A DNA stretch of 64,000 bases from contig NZ_WIRE01000004.1 in NCBI RefSeq assembly GCF_009601165.1, positions 1 to 64,000 of the forward strand, read 5' to 3'. The position numbers and the translations under genes were made by a program. This document shows, in pieces, positions 27,765-36,852 of the stretch. Origin of the DNA: Alcanivorax sediminis (GTDB taxonomy: Bacteria > Pseudomonadota > Gammaproteobacteria > Pseudomonadales > Alcanivoracaceae). The notes below the pieces were generated by a model. That model did no database searches. It was not told the origin of the DNA and was given only the letters and a program-made list of their open reading frames with translations. Numbering within the stretch: position 1 is the stretch's first letter; every line of letters begins with the position of its first letter.

Positions 27765-28041
27765 TCCGGGTCTCCTGGCCAACGAGTCAGTCTTTCACGC
27801 TAGCAAAGGAGGCACAGATGTCCATGCCGAATTACAAAAATCGGTTTGGGGTCTAAGGAAATAGTGCGACACGCATCACGGACCAGAGAATGACGCGGAT
27901 CGGCTTCGGCGTGGACGTAGGGGGAGAGAGGCCGCGATTCACCGGGGCAGTGCAAGGCAATGGGGACGCGGCTCAAGTGGTGTCAGTGGGCACCAGGCTT
28001 GGGCCGCGTCGCAGCCGGAAGCGAGTAGCTCCTGGCTGTCT

Positions 28042-28860
28042 TTATCTGCGCAAGCCTTCCGTCAGATGCGGTTTGATTTTCTGTAGCAGGCCCTTGAAGA
28101 CTTTCGGGCTGCCGGCGACGACGCCACCACTTTCCAGGAATTTATGACCACCGCTCAGGTCACCGACCAGACCCCCGGCTTCGGTAATCAGCAGGGCGCC
28201 TGCCGCCAGGTCCCACTCGGCCAGGCCGAATTCGAAGAAGCCATCCAGGCGACCAGCAGCCAGCCAGGCCAGGTCCAGTGCGGCAGAGCCGGGGCGACGC
28301 AGACCGGCGGTGCTGGCGGCGATATCGGCGAACATGCCCAGATAGGCATCCATGAACGGCGCTTGCTCCTTGCGGAACGGGAAGCCGGTGCCGATCAGGC
28401 ACCCTTCCAGCCCGGGACGATTGGTGCAACGAATACGGCGACCGTTAAGCGCGGCGCCTCGACCACGGCTGGCGGTAAACTCTTCATCGCGATTGGGATC
28501 GTAGATGACCGCATGTTCCAGCTTGCCCCTGTACTTGAGGGCAATGGAGACACAGAACTGGGGGAAGCCATGAATGAAGTTGGTGGTGCCATCCAGGGGA
28601 TCAATCACCCACTGGTAGTCGGCGCCTTCGCCCTTTCCGGCAATGATGCCGGATTCCTCGGCGAGGATGCCGTGGTCGGGATAGGCCTTCAGGATGGTTT
28701 CGATGATGCGTTTTTCAGCCGCGCGATCCACTTCGGTGACGAAGTCGTTCATGCCTTTCTTGGTGACAGAAACCGGATCACTGCTTTCCGCAGCGCGTCG
28801 AATCAGGTTACCCGCGGAACGGGCGGCTCGCAGGGCGATATTCACTTGCGGCGCATGCAT
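28042..28860 (-). CDS. suhB: inositol-1-monophosphatase family protein
   Basis: A 272-residue Mg-dependent phosphatase of the inositol monophosphatase family; in E. coli SuhB also joins the rRNA antitermination complex. Motif A is WVIDPLDGTTNFIHGFPQF and motif B is FEFGLAEWDLAAGALL, with EESG as the upstream metal ligand. The frame stays open 81 codons further upstream, but the ATG at 28860 has GAGGA before it and matches the family N-terminus. It is divergent from trmJ, the usual gammaproteobacterial arrangement. Confidence 0.95.
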   Translation of the reverse strand: MHAPQVNIALRAARSAGNLIRRAAESSDPVSVTKKGMNDFVTEVDRAAEKRIIETILKAYPDHGILAEESGIIAGKGEGADYQWVIDPLDGTTNFIHGFPQFCVSIALKYRGKLEHAVIYDPNRDEEFTASRGRGAALNGRRIRCTNRPGLEGCLIGTGFPFRKEQAPFMDAYLGMFADIAASTAGLRRPGSAALDLAWLAAGRLDGFFEFGLAEWDLAAGALLITEAGGLVGDLSGGHKFLESGGVVAGSPKVFKGLLQKIKPHLTEGLRR

Positions 28861-29020
28861 GCGTCTGTCCTCAAAAAAGTCATTAGGGCTGTCAAAGAAC
28901 GCCGGTAGACAGGGCGAGACCCTGACCGGGGCGCGGATTGTAGCAGAGCTCGGGCGTTCTGGGCAGCGCTCATGATAACATTGCCATCTTTTACGACCAG
29001 ACCTCTGTACAGGAACGCTG

Positions 29021-29794
29021 ATGCTGGAAAATGTGCGTATCGTGATGGTGGAAACCTCCCATCCCGGCAATATCGGGGCGGCCGCCAGGGCCATGAAGAC
29101 CATGGGGCTGTCGGACCTGCGTCTGGTGCAGCCGCAGGCCTATCCCAGTGTGGAAGCCACTGCCCGCGCCTCCGGGGCGGGGGATGTCCTGGAAGCGGCC
29201 CAGGTGTGCCAGAGTGTGGATGAGGCGCTGGAAGGAGCAACGCTGGTGATTGGCACCAGTGCCCGTCAGCGCCGCATTCCCTGGCCCTGCCTGACGCCCC
29301 GTCAGCTGGCAGCCCAGCTGTCCCATGAGCCGGATGAAACCCGCATTGCGGTACTGTTCGGTCGTGAGGACCGCGGGCTGACCAATGATGAGCTGCGTCG
29401 TTGCAACTTGCATGTCAGCGTGCCGACCAACCCGGAGTACGGGGTGCTGAATGTGGCGTCGGCGGTGCAGCTGATCAGCTATGAGTTGCGGCTGGCATTA
29501 CTCGGTGAGGATTTCGATCTTGAGGCATCCCGCTCCCGTCGAGAGGCGATGCCGTTGCCGGAGATGTTCTGGGATGAGCCGCTGGCCACCAATGAGGCGG
29601 TATCCGGATTCCTGGATCATCTCGAGAAAGTCATGGAACAGAGCGGCTTCCTCAATCCAGAGCAGCCTGGCCAGGTGATGACCCGCATGCGGCGTTTGTT
29701 TATGCGTGCCCGACCGGACAAAATGGAAATGAGCATTTTGCGGGGTGTGCTGGTGGCGCTGGAGAAGAAAATGAAGGGTGATGGCCAACCGTAA
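29021..29794 (+). CDS. trmJ: tRNA (cytidine/uridine-2'-O-)-methyltransferase TrmJ
   Basis: A 257-residue SPOUT methyltransferase that 2'-O-methylates position 32 of several tRNAs. The N-terminal [35 protein letters not shown] and the knot region [18 protein letters not shown] are signature segments. The C-terminal 90 residues are a helical extension typical of TrmJ. It stands between suhB and cysE. Confidence 0.96.
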   Translation: MLENVRIVMVETSHPGNIGAAARAMKTMGLSDLRLVQPQAYPSVEATARASGAGDVLEAAQVCQSVDEALEGATLVIGTSARQRRIPWPCLTPRQLAAQLSHEPDETRIAVLFGREDRGLTNDELRRCNLHVSVPTNPEYGVLNVASAVQLISYELRLALLGEDFDLEASRSRREAMPLPEMFWDEPLATNEAVSGFLDHLEKVMEQSGFLNPEQPGQVMTRMRRLFMRARPDKMEMSILRGVLVALEKKMKGDGQP

Positions 29795-29847
29795 CAGGGC
29801 GGGTAGTGCTGCATCCAACTGGGCCGTCGGTCCGAGAAGAGGTTTGT

Positions 29848-30615
29848 ATGTTTGATCGAGTACGCGAGGACATCGCGTCGGTGTTCCATCGGGACCCGGC
29901 GGCACGTAACACGCTGGAAGTGTTGCTCAATTATCCGGGCCTGCATGCGGTGCTGTTTCACCGCCTGGCCCATGCTCTCTGGCGTCGCAATTTCAAGCAG
30001 CTGGCACGTTTCATCTCCACGTTTTCGCGTTGGCTCACGGGTATTGAAATTCACCCAGGTGCGCAGATCGGTCGTCGCTTTTTCATCGACCATGGAATGG
30101 GCGTGGTGATTGGTGAAACCGCTGAGATTGGCGATGATGTGACGCTGTATCACGGAGTCACCCTCGGCGGCACCAGCTGGAGCAAGGGCAAGCGCCATCC
30201 GACCCTCGAAGATGGTGTGGTGGTGGGCGCCGGGGCCAAGGTGCTGGGGCCTTTCGTGGTCCACAAGAATGCCAAGATTGGTTCTAACTCCGTAGTCACC
30301 AAGGAGGTGCCGGAAGGCGCTACCGTGGTCGGGATTCCCGGTCGTGTTATCAGCAAGCCGATGACAGAAAAAGAAAAGACCCGCCAGGAGATGGCAGAGA
30401 AAATTGGTTTCCAGGCTTATGGTGTCAGTAACGACATGCCTGACCCGGTGGCCGAAGCCATCCACTTGTTGCTTGATCACATGCATGCAGTGGACAACAA
30501 GCTGGATCGGGTTTGCACCAATCTGAAGAAGCAGGGAATTCAGGGTTGCGATGAAAAGTTGCCGGAGCTGAAAGATGAGGACTTCGAGCCGGTGAATGCG
30601 GGCGGCACGGACTGA
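29848..30615 (+). CDS. cysE: serine O-acetyltransferase
   Basis: A 255-residue serine acetyltransferase that makes O-acetylserine for cysteine synthesis. The left-handed beta-helix hexapeptide region covers about residues 65-175: [39 protein letters not shown] and [17 protein letters not shown]. The N-terminal helical domain is shorter than in E. coli CysE, as in the isc-linked type. The ATG at 29848 has AAGAGG upstream. In many relatives iscR-iscS follow, but here a terminator and ychF come next. Confidence 0.94.
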   Translation: MFDRVREDIASVFHRDPAARNTLEVLLNYPGLHAVLFHRLAHALWRRNFKQLARFISTFSRWLTGIEIHPGAQIGRRFFIDHGMGVVIGETAEIGDDVTLYHGVTLGGTSWSKGKRHPTLEDGVVVGAGAKVLGPFVVHKNAKIGSNSVVTKEVPEGATVVGIPGRVISKPMTEKEKTRQEMAEKIGFQAYGVSNDMPDPVAEAIHLLLDHMHAVDNKLDRVCTNLKKQGIQGCDEKLPELKDEDFEPVNAGGTD

Positions 30616-30620
30616 AAAAC

Positions 30621-30724
30621 CAGTTAATAGTTAATAATGAATAATTATTAGCGAAAGCAAAAAGGCCGCACCCGGCAGGGTGCGGCCTTTTTTTGCGTGT
30701 TGCATGAGGCGTGTTGCGTGAAGC
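30621..30724. repeat. two unlike heptad arrays flanking a terminator
   Basis: Left array 30621-30656 (AGTTAA type): CAGTTAA, TAGTTAA, TAATGAA, TAATTAT, TAGCGAA, just after cysE. Right array 30695-30724 (AACACGC type), read on the minus strand just after ychF: TCACGCA, ACACGCC, TCATGCA, ACACGC. Each array belongs to the stop codon beside it; they do not pair with each other. Confidence 0.75.
30659..30694. terminator. bidirectional terminator between cysE and ychF
   Basis: A perfect 10-bp stem, GGCCGCACCC with GGGTGCGGCC, has A5 before and T7 after. It can end both convergent transcripts. Confidence 0.93.
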
Positions 30725-30729
30725 TGCTC

Positions 30730-31821
30730 TTACACGTTAAAGCGGAAGTGCACCACGTCGCCGTCCTTGACGATGTATTCCTTGCCTTCCAGGCGCCATT
30801 TGCCTGCATCCTTGGCACCGGACTCGCCATTGTGCTCAACGTAATCGTCATAGGCGGTCACTTCGGCGCGGATGAAGCCCTTCTCGAAGTCGGAGTGGAT
30901 CACGCCGGCGGCCTGCGGGGCAGTGGCACCCACCTTCACTGTCCAGGCGCGAACTTCCTTCTTGCCAGCGGTGAAGTATGTCTGCAGGCCAAGCAGGCTG
31001 AAGCCGGCGCGGATCACGCGGTTCAGGCCAGGTTCGGCCATGCCCAGATCGGCGAGGAAGTCGGCTTTCTCTTCATCGTCCAGCTCGGCAATCTCGGACT
31101 CAATCTTGGCGCAGATGGGCACCACGGAAGCGTTTTCCTTTTCCGCCAGCTCGCGCACGGCATCCAGTAGGGCGTTATCCTCAAAGCCGCTCTCATCCAC
31201 GTTGGCGATGTACATGGTGGGTTTAAGCGTCAGCAGGTTCAGACTCTTGAGGGTTTTTCGCTCGTCGTCGCTCAATTCCACGGAACGAGCGGGTTCACCT
31301 TCGTTCAGGGCGGGAAGCACCTTCTCGAGTACTGGCAACAGGCCCTTGGCATCCTTGTCCTGTCCCTTGGCGGCCTTGGTGGCACGCAGGAGGGCTTTCT
31401 CTACGGTGTCCAGATCGGCCAGGGCCAGTTCGGTGTTGATCACCGAGATATCGTCCAGTGGGGAGACCTTGCCGGATACGTGGATCACGTTTTCATCGTC
31501 AAAGCAGCGCACCACATGGGCGATGGCGTCGGTCTCACGGATGTTGGCCAGGAACTTGTTGCCCAGGCCTTCACCTTTGGAGGCACCTGCGACCAGGCCG
31601 GCAATATCCACGAACTCCATGGTGGCAGGCATGACCCGCTCGGGATTGACGATGGCGGAGAGCTTGTCCAGACGGGGGTCCGGCACGGGAACTACACCGG
31701 TGTTGGGTTCAATGGTGCAGAACGGGAAGTTCTCGGCATCAATCCCCGCCTTGGTGAGTGCGTTGAACAGGGTGGATTTGCCCACGTTGGGCAGACCGAC
31801 GATACCGCATTTGAAACCCAT
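30730..31821 (-). CDS. ychF: redox-regulated ATPase YchF (OLA1 family)
   Basis: A 363-residue Obg-related P-loop protein that prefers ATP. The P-loop [11 protein letters not shown] is at about residues 8-18, switch II is [20 protein letters not shown], and the G4 position is the variant YIANVDE, which explains its ATP preference. A C-terminal TGS domain ends the protein. Length is standard. It is usually next to pth, but here a GST-like gene on the other strand lies between them. Confidence 0.97.
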   Translation of the reverse strand: MGFKCGIVGLPNVGKSTLFNALTKAGIDAENFPFCTIEPNTGVVPVPDPRLDKLSAIVNPERVMPATMEFVDIAGLVAGASKGEGLGNKFLANIRETDAIAHVVRCFDDENVIHVSGKVSPLDDISVINTELALADLDTVEKALLRATKAAKGQDKDAKGLLPVLEKVLPALNEGEPARSVELSDDERKTLKSLNLLTLKPTMYIANVDESGFEDNALLDAVRELAEKENASVVPICAKIESEIAELDDEEKADFLADLGMAEPGLNRVIRAGFSLLGLQTYFTAGKKEVRAWTVKVGATAPQAAGVIHSDFEKGFIRAEVTAYDDYVEHNGESGAKDAGKWRLEGKEYIVKDGDVVHFRFNV

Positions 31822-31993
31822 GACAGACCTCCATAATTCGAGGGCGCAATGCTACTCAAGGCGGGCTGAAAAAGCGACCACCACAGGGCGGAAAGCGCGG
31901 TTGCTGGCGGGACGGGATCGGCAGGCGCTGTTGCCGATGTGCCGCGCAAGGACTGGGCTAGACTGACTCCAATCATGGCCGGTTGATGACATT

Positions 31994-32734
31994 ATGGCGG
32001 ATCGAATCCTCTACCAATTCCCGATATCCCACTACTGCGAGAAGACCCGTTGGCAGCTGGATTACAAGGGCCTGGATTTCCAGGTCAAGAACCTGCTGCC
32101 CGGGCCCCATCGGGTGCGTACCCGGTTGATGGCCCGGATCGACACCCTGCCAGTTCTCAGGGATGGTCGCCGTACGGTCGGGGACTCCACCAGGATCGCC
32201 TATTACCTGGAAAAGTATTATCCGCAGCGCGGCCTGCTGCCGGCAGCGCCGGACCAGCGGGCACGGGTGATTGAGCTGGAGCAGAAGTTCGACCGCCTGG
32301 GGGTGGATGTGCGTCGCTGGCTGTATGGTCAGATCATTGATCGCCCGGAAGTCATGCAGGCCATGCTCAACCCCTATGGGTTGCCGAGAGCGGTACAGTC
32401 CGTATTGACCCCGTTGACACGGGAAGGGGTAAGGCGTCTTTACCGGATTGAGCCCAAAGCGGTGATGCGTTCCGAGCAGCGGCTGGAAGAGGGCTTGCAG
32501 CTACTGGAGGATACCCTGAAGAAGGGTAATGGCCAGTACCTGGTCGGTGAGCGGCTGACACTGGCAGACATTGCTGCTGCCAGCTTGCTGGCCCCTTTGC
32601 TGAGCCCGCCAGGTACGCCCTGGGACATCTTCGATGAAGGCACCCTGAAACCCGCGCTGCAGGTGCAGCTTCAGAAGCTTCGGGAGCGGCCAGCAGGGCA
32701 ATGGGTGCTGGCTCGGTATGCGGGCGATCGCTAA
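31994..32734 (+). CDS. glutathione S-transferase family protein
   Basis: A 246-residue GST-like protein. The N-terminal thioredoxin-fold domain has YQFPISHYCEKTRW, with a Ser/Cys pair at the usual glutathione-contact position, and the VGDSTRIAYYLEKYYP segment with the conserved acidic residue plus Ser. The C-terminal helical domain contains LVGERLTLADIAAASLL, a typical GST N-capping motif. It is on the plus strand between the minus-strand ychF and pth genes, apparently a single-gene unit. Substrate unknown. Confidence 0.87.
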   Translation: MADRILYQFPISHYCEKTRWQLDYKGLDFQVKNLLPGPHRVRTRLMARIDTLPVLRDGRRTVGDSTRIAYYLEKYYPQRGLLPAAPDQRARVIELEQKFDRLGVDVRRWLYGQIIDRPEVMQAMLNPYGLPRAVQSVLTPLTREGVRRLYRIEPKAVMRSEQRLEEGLQLLEDTLKKGNGQYLVGERLTLADIAAASLLAPLLSPPGTPWDIFDEGTLKPALQVQLQKLRERPAGQWVLARYAGDR

Positions 32735-32741
32735 TCATTTG

Positions 32742-32823
32742 TTTCGAGTTTCGAAAAGCGAAAAGATCAGTGCTTTGGGGGATTGGGTTTTCGAGACTCG
32801 TGACTCGAAACTCGCTTCTGATT
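32742..32823. repeat. heptad-repeat element (CGAGTAA/CGAAACT type)
   Basis: The right array reads CGAGACT, CGTGACT, CGAAACT, CGCTTCT from 32792 and reaches the pth stop. The left array (32745-32768) reads CGAGTTT, CGAAAAG, CGAAAAG. The shared CGAGTTTCGA lets part of the two pair around a 23-base core. Confidence 0.7.
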
Positions 32824-33411
32824 CTAGGCTTTAAACCCGTTCAGCCTGTTCATGGCGGTATCAAGGTCACCACGGAGCAGGTCAGGCGTGTAGTACACGG
32901 CTTCGTCGATGGCGCGCTCAATCAGATCCCGGTCAGCTTTTGAGGGCTTGTTGAGCACGTGCGGGGTCACCAGTGCGGCAGAGCCGGGGTGGCCAATGCC
33001 AAGACGCAGGCGGTAGAAGTCGCGGCTGTTACCATGCTTGCTGATGATGTCGCGCAGACCGTTGTGACCGCCGTGGCCGCCACCGAGCTTGAAGCGGGCG
33101 GTGCCGGGGGGCAGGTCAAGCTCGTCATGGGCGACGAGAATCTGCGAAATGGGGATCTTGAAGAAATTGGCCAGAGCGGCGGTGGCTTGGCCGCTGCGAT
33201 TCATGAAGGTGGTCGGTACCAGCAAGCGAATAGTTTCGCCTTCAAAGGTAAATGTGCCGGTAAGGCCGAAATACTTCTTGTCTTCGGAAAGGAAAACGCC
33301 CTGGCGGCGAGCCAGGGCGTCCACGAACCAGACGCCGGCGTTGTGGCGGGTGTCTTCATACTCGCGGCCTGGATTGCCCAGGCCCACGATCAGTCGAACA
33401 GGTTCCGCCAC
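32824..33411 (-). CDS. pth: peptidyl-tRNA hydrolase
   Basis: A 195-residue Pth that frees tRNA from peptides dropped by the ribosome. The N-terminal [18 protein letters not shown] contains the catalytic His, and FMNRSGQA and the HDELDLPPG and [12 protein letters not shown] segments contain the other active-site residues. It begins 8 bases after the rplY stop, a normal operon with the ribosomal protein gene. Confidence 0.97.
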   Translation of the reverse strand: MAEPVRLIVGLGNPGREYEDTRHNAGVWFVDALARRQGVFLSEDKKYFGLTGTFTFEGETIRLLVPTTFMNRSGQATAALANFFKIPISQILVAHDELDLPPGTARFKLGGGHGGHNGLRDIISKHGNSRDFYRLRLGIGHPGSAALVTPHVLNKPSKADRDLIERAIDEAVYYTPDLLRGDLDTAMNRLNGFKA

Positions 33412-33419
33412 GGTGCGTC

Positions 33420-34052
33420 TTATTCTTCGCTGGCGGCTTCTTCGCCTTCGTCGGCTTCAGCAGCACGAACTTTAGGCGCGTGAATCGCAGCAACCGGCTG
33501 GTCGTGGTCTTCGCCCAGCGCCAGCTGAGTCAGTTCCACGCCTTTCGGCAGTTTCAGGTCAGACAGGTGAACCACAGCATTCAGCTCAACGTCGGTCATG
33601 TCGACTTCGATGAACTCAGGCAGGTTCTGGGGCAGACAGCTCACTTCCACTTCGGAAATGTTGTGCTGGATCTCGCCGCCCTGCTTCTTCACGCCCACAG
33701 AGGCAGCTTCATTGATGAAGTGCAGCGGTACGTTCATGGTGATCTTGTGGGTCTTGTCCACGCGCAGGAAGTCTGCGTGAGTGGGGAAGCCCTTGGCCGG
33801 GTTGCGCTGCAGGTCACGCAGTACAGCTTGAACTTCCTTGCCATCAATCTTGAGGGTCAGGATGTGGCTGTAGAAGGCTTCGTTTTCCAGGGCCTTCTTC
33901 AGTTCACGCAGTTCAACACTGATCATCTGCGGCTCGGCTTCGCCACCGTAAACGATGCCAGGAACACGTTCTTGCAGACGACGCAGGCGGCGGCTCGCAC
34001 CTTTCCCTGTATCGCTGCGGCTTTCTGCATTCAGCAGGAATTCATTGGACAT
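33420..34052 (-). CDS. rplY: 50S ribosomal protein L25/general stress protein Ctc
   Basis: A 210-residue L25 of the long CTC type, which binds 5S rRNA. The N-terminal half (L25 domain) has [21 protein letters not shown]; the C-terminal half is the TL5/CTC beta domain, ending in an acidic tail. I place the start at the ATG at 34052 ([12 protein letters not shown]); the open frame extends 22 codons further without support. pth follows, and prs lies upstream beyond a terminator. Confidence 0.95.
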   Translation of the reverse strand: MSNEFLLNAESRSDTGKGASRRLRRLQERVPGIVYGGEAEPQMISVELRELKKALENEAFYSHILTLKIDGKEVQAVLRDLQRNPAKGFPTHADFLRVDKTHKITMNVPLHFINEAASVGVKKQGGEIQHNISEVEVSCLPQNLPEFIEVDMTDVELNAVVHLSDLKLPKGVELTQLALGEDHDQPVAAIHAPKVRAAEADEGEEAASEE

Positions 34053-34153
34053 GGTATGTCTCCAGTATGCTCTCAAGCTTCCCGCGACCAGGTCGGCCAG
34101 AGAGGTTAATAAAACCACGGACTATTCCGCGGGGGCGCGATTATGCATGAAAA

Positions 34154-34257
34154 GCACGCAGGACGCCAGACGCCTGATGTCCTGCGTGCCCAAAAACAAA
34201 AACCCGCTCGGAGAGCGGGTTTCAGCGTCAGGCGTCAAGCATTTGGCGTCCGGCGTT
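34154..34257. repeat. heptad-repeat inverted element (GACGCC type) around a terminator
   Basis: The right array (34223-34257) reads, from the prs stop on the minus strand, AACGCCG, GACGCCA, AATGCTT, GACGCCT, GACGCTG. The left array has GGACGCCAGACGCC and is itself enclosed by a perfect 10-bp inverted repeat, GCACGCAGGA (34154-34163) with TCCTGCGTGC (34180-34189). The prs terminator lies between. Confidence 0.75.
34190..34221 (-). terminator. terminator after prs
   Basis: Read on the minus strand, AACCCGCTC and GAGCGGGTT form a 9-bp stem with a 3-base loop, then TTTGTTTTTG. It separates prs from rplY-pth. Confidence 0.88.
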
Positions 34258-35217
34258 CTAAACCAGCTCCAGCCGGTCGAACATGGCGCTCAGGGACTCT
34301 TCGTTGTTCACCCGACGGATCGTCTCGGCGAGCATTGGTGCCAGGCTGAGAACGCGGATCTTGTCGCAGGCGCGGCCGGCTTCGGACAGCGGGATGGTGT
34401 CGGTAACGACCAGCTGGTCCAGCGAGCTGCCAGCGATGTTGTCGATGGCCGGGCCAGACAGTACCGGGTGGGTAATGTAGGCATATACCTTGGCGGCGCC
34501 GTGCTCTTTCAGGGCGTCAGCGGCCTTGCAGAGTGTGCCTGCGGTGTCGACCATGTCGTCTACCAGGATACAGGTGCGGCCTTTTACTTCACCGATGATA
34601 TGCATGACCTGGGAGACGTTGGCCTTGGGGCGGCGCTTGTCGATGATGGCCAGATCGGCGTCGTTCAGTTGCTTGGCCAGGGCGCGGGCGCGGACTACGC
34701 CGCCCACGTCCGGGGAGACGACCATCAGGTCATCGTGCTTCTGGCGTTCGATATCAGCCACGATGAGCGGGGTGGCGTAAACGTTGTCTACCGGGATATC
34801 GAAGAAGCCCTGAATCTGATCGGCATGCAGGTCCACGGTCACCACACGGTCAATGCCCACGGTGGTGATCATGTCGGCCACCACCTTGGCCGTGATCGGC
34901 ACACGGGCGGAGCGCACGCGGCGATCCTGGCGGGCATAACCAAAATACGGCATCACGGCGGTAATGCGGCCAGCGGAGGAGCGACGCAGGGCGTCGGCCA
35001 TGACCAGCAGTTCCATGATGTTGTTGTTGGTGGGATTGCAGGTGGACTGGACAATGAAGACGTCCTTGCCACGGACATTTTCCTGAATCTCGACAGCCAC
35101 TTCACCATCACTGAAGGTGCCCACATCGGCGTTGCCAATGGGCAGATTCAGATGGTTGACCATCGCGCGGGCCAGTTCGGGGGTAGCATTACCGGTGAAA
35201 ACGACGAGCTTGGACAC
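34258..35217 (-). CDS. prs: ribose-phosphate pyrophosphokinase
   Basis: A 319-residue PRPP synthetase, which makes phosphoribosyl pyrophosphate from ribose-5-phosphate and ATP for nucleotide, His and Trp synthesis. [20 protein letters not shown], the flexible-loop region [10 protein letters not shown] and the PRPP-binding [15 protein letters not shown] are clear, as is the N-terminal [11 protein letters not shown]. Gene order ispE-tRNA(Gln)-prs is standard. Confidence 0.98.
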   Translation of the reverse strand: MSKLVVFTGNATPELARAMVNHLNLPIGNADVGTFSDGEVAVEIQENVRGKDVFIVQSTCNPTNNNIMELLVMADALRRSSAGRITAVMPYFGYARQDRRVRSARVPITAKVVADMITTVGIDRVVTVDLHADQIQGFFDIPVDNVYATPLIVADIERQKHDDLMVVSPDVGGVVRARALAKQLNDADLAIIDKRRPKANVSQVMHIIGEVKGRTCILVDDMVDTAGTLCKAADALKEHGAAKVYAYITHPVLSGPAIDNIAGSSLDQLVVTDTIPLSEAGRACDKIRVLSLAPMLAETIRRVNNEESLSAMFDRLELV

Positions 35218-35295
35218 TGGCGCCTCTCTTCGTGATGACCTTAATGTCGTGAATTATGCCGGCCCCGGGGAAGGGGTGGGGCCGGTGAAGAAATA

Positions 35296-35371
35296 TGGCT
35301 GGGGTACCAGGACTCGAACCTGGGAATAACGGGATCAAAACCCGCTGCCTTACCAACTTGGCTATACCCCA
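35296..35371 (-). tRNA. tRNA-Gln (anticodon TTG)
   Basis: A 76-base cloverleaf on the minus strand. The 5' end TGGGGTATAGCC pairs with the 3' GTACCCCA, the anticodon loop TTTTGAT gives TTG, the T arm is GGTTCGAGTCC, and CCA is encoded. It starts 24 bases after the ispE stop and is probably processed from the ispE-prs transcript. Confidence 0.97.
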
Positions 35372-35395
35372 ACACTCTTTCTCAGGTCTGCACTA

Positions 35396-36286
35396 TTAAT
35401 CAGTTTGTGCAGATTCGCCTGAATTCTGTGTCTCTCGAAACCTTGCCAGTGCCTCATGAAGAGGGGAGGTGTTTCTGCTTCGAGCGACGAAACCTGTCCA
35501 GTGTTGTGGCAACTGTTGCAGCAACTGCTGCCCCTGTTGCGATCCGGTCAGTCTTGCAAAGCAGCAAGCGCCTGTACCGGTCATGCGAGAGTTTCCCGCA
35601 TGTTGCCTGAGCCAGTCCAGCGTCTTTCCTATTTCCGGAAAGTGCCGCTTTGCTACCGCTTCACAGTCGTTGTGAAAGTCGCGTGTTAGCACCGCCTCAA
35701 GCGAGGCCGGTAATTTACTGATGGGGGTATCCCTTGTCAATTCCCGGTCGCCGAAAATTCGAGCAGTTGATACATGAATTTGTGGGTGAACGACTAAAAA
35801 GTAGGCATCCGGTAGCGAAACCGGGGTGATTTTCTCTCCCACACCCTCTGCCCAGGCAGATTGACCTTTTACAAATACGGGTACATCGGCGCCCAGTGTC
35901 AGCCCGATTTCCGAGAGGGTGTCCAAAGACAAGCCCAGTGCCCAGAGCTGGTTGAGGCCGAGCAGGGTGGTGGCTGCGTCCGAAGAGCCGCCGCCAACAC
36001 CTCCCCCCATCGGCAAGCGCTTGTGCAGGGTGATACGTGCACCCAGCGTGCAACCGGTGTGTTTACGGAGAGCCGCCGCGGCCTTGAGGATCAGGTTGCT
36101 CTCATCGCAGGGCAAAGACGGGTCGTCACAGCGCAGCGTGAGAGACTCTGACGGCTCGAAAGTGAGAGAGTCAGCTTGGTCCAGCAGGGCGAACAGGGTC
36201 TGCAGGCAGTGATAGCCGTCGGGTCGGCGGCCGGTGATGTGCAGAAAAAGGTTGATCTTGGCCGGGGCTGGCAGGGTCAGGGTCAT
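35396..36286 (-). CDS. ispE: 4-diphosphocytidyl-2-C-methyl-D-erythritol kinase
   Basis: A 296-residue GHMP kinase of the MEP isoprenoid pathway. PAPAKINLFLHITGRRPDGYH, the ATP-binding LPMGGGVGGGSSDAATTL and the C-terminal MTGTGACCFA are the three GHMP motifs. The ATG at 36286 overlaps the lolB stop by 4 bases (ATGA); a start 6 codons upstream is less natural. The C-terminal tail is slightly longer than in E. coli. Confidence 0.96.
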   Translation of the reverse strand: MTLTLPAPAKINLFLHITGRRPDGYHCLQTLFALLDQADSLTFEPSESLTLRCDDPSLPCDESNLILKAAAALRKHTGCTLGARITLHKRLPMGGGVGGGSSDAATTLLGLNQLWALGLSLDTLSEIGLTLGADVPVFVKGQSAWAEGVGEKITPVSLPDAYFLVVHPQIHVSTARIFGDRELTRDTPISKLPASLEAVLTRDFHNDCEAVAKRHFPEIGKTLDWLRQHAGNSRMTGTGACCFARLTGSQQGQQLLQQLPQHWTGFVARSRNTSPLHEALARFRETQNSGESAQTD

Positions 36287-36852
36287 GGCTTGCCTGGGGC
36301 CCATTGTTTGATCAGCAGGGTAAAACGGTTGCCATCCTGCTGCGCCTTGACCCGGTGCGGCAGGCTGACGCCGGCAACCGGCTGGTAGCGATCGAATTCC
36401 AGCTGCCAGCCCAGTTGCTCCAGCTGGATCAGCTGTTCATTCTCATCGTAACGTGCCTCGCCGGGGGCGCCAGGCCAGGGCAGACCCCGTGCCCAGTATT
36501 GCAGGGCAGAGATTGGCATCCAGAAGCCGGTCAGGTGCCAGGCAAGCTCGCCGGGGCTGCGCGCCTGATACTGCTCCTTGGCGGTGATCAGTTCTGCGCG
36601 GCCCGGATCCCAGCGCAGTTCCGCGCTGCCAAAGCCCAGTGGTCCAGAGAAACGGATATCGCCACGGGTGGGTTGCTGGCGCCACTCAAAGGTGGCGCTG
36701 CCGCCATCGTTCTCCGTGCGGTAACCCAGCTTGCCATCCATTTGCCAGCGTTCAATCTGGCTGGGGTGGGTGAAGGTGTCCGTGGCGGTGGGGCGGGTTT
36801 GGCAGCCGACCAGAATCAGGGAGAGGGCTGCCAGGGTAATGAGCGCTTTCAC
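36283..36852 (-). CDS. lolB: outer-membrane lipoprotein receptor LolB
   Basis: A 189-residue lipoprotein that accepts lipoproteins from LolA and inserts them in the outer membrane. The lipobox LILVGC (Cys17) ends the signal peptide. The body is the LolA/LolB half-barrel, with WQMDGKLGYR near the start, WHLTGFWMP and LPWPGAPG in the middle, and LPHRVKAQQDGNRFTLLIKQW at the end. It overlaps the TPR gene and ispE by 4 bases each, so the three genes are translationally coupled. Confidence 0.93.
   Translation of the reverse strand: MKALITLAALSLILVGCQTRPTATDTFTHPSQIERWQMDGKLGYRTENDGGSATFEWRQQPTRGDIRFSGPLGFGSAELRWDPGRAELITAKEQYQARSPGELAWHLTGFWMPISALQYWARGLPWPGAPGEARYDENEQLIQLEQLGWQLEFDRYQPVAGVSLPHRVKAQQDGNRFTLLIKQWAPGKP

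Noticed and set aside
27866..27880. Further AACACGC-type heptad site (GCGACACGCATCACG)
   Set aside because: Only two units, far from any stop codon and without a partner; too short to separate from chance.
28861..29103. 81-codon N-terminal extension of suhB
   Set aside because: It overlaps the divergent trmJ start and lacks similarity to the family; the ATG at 28860 has a good ribosome site.
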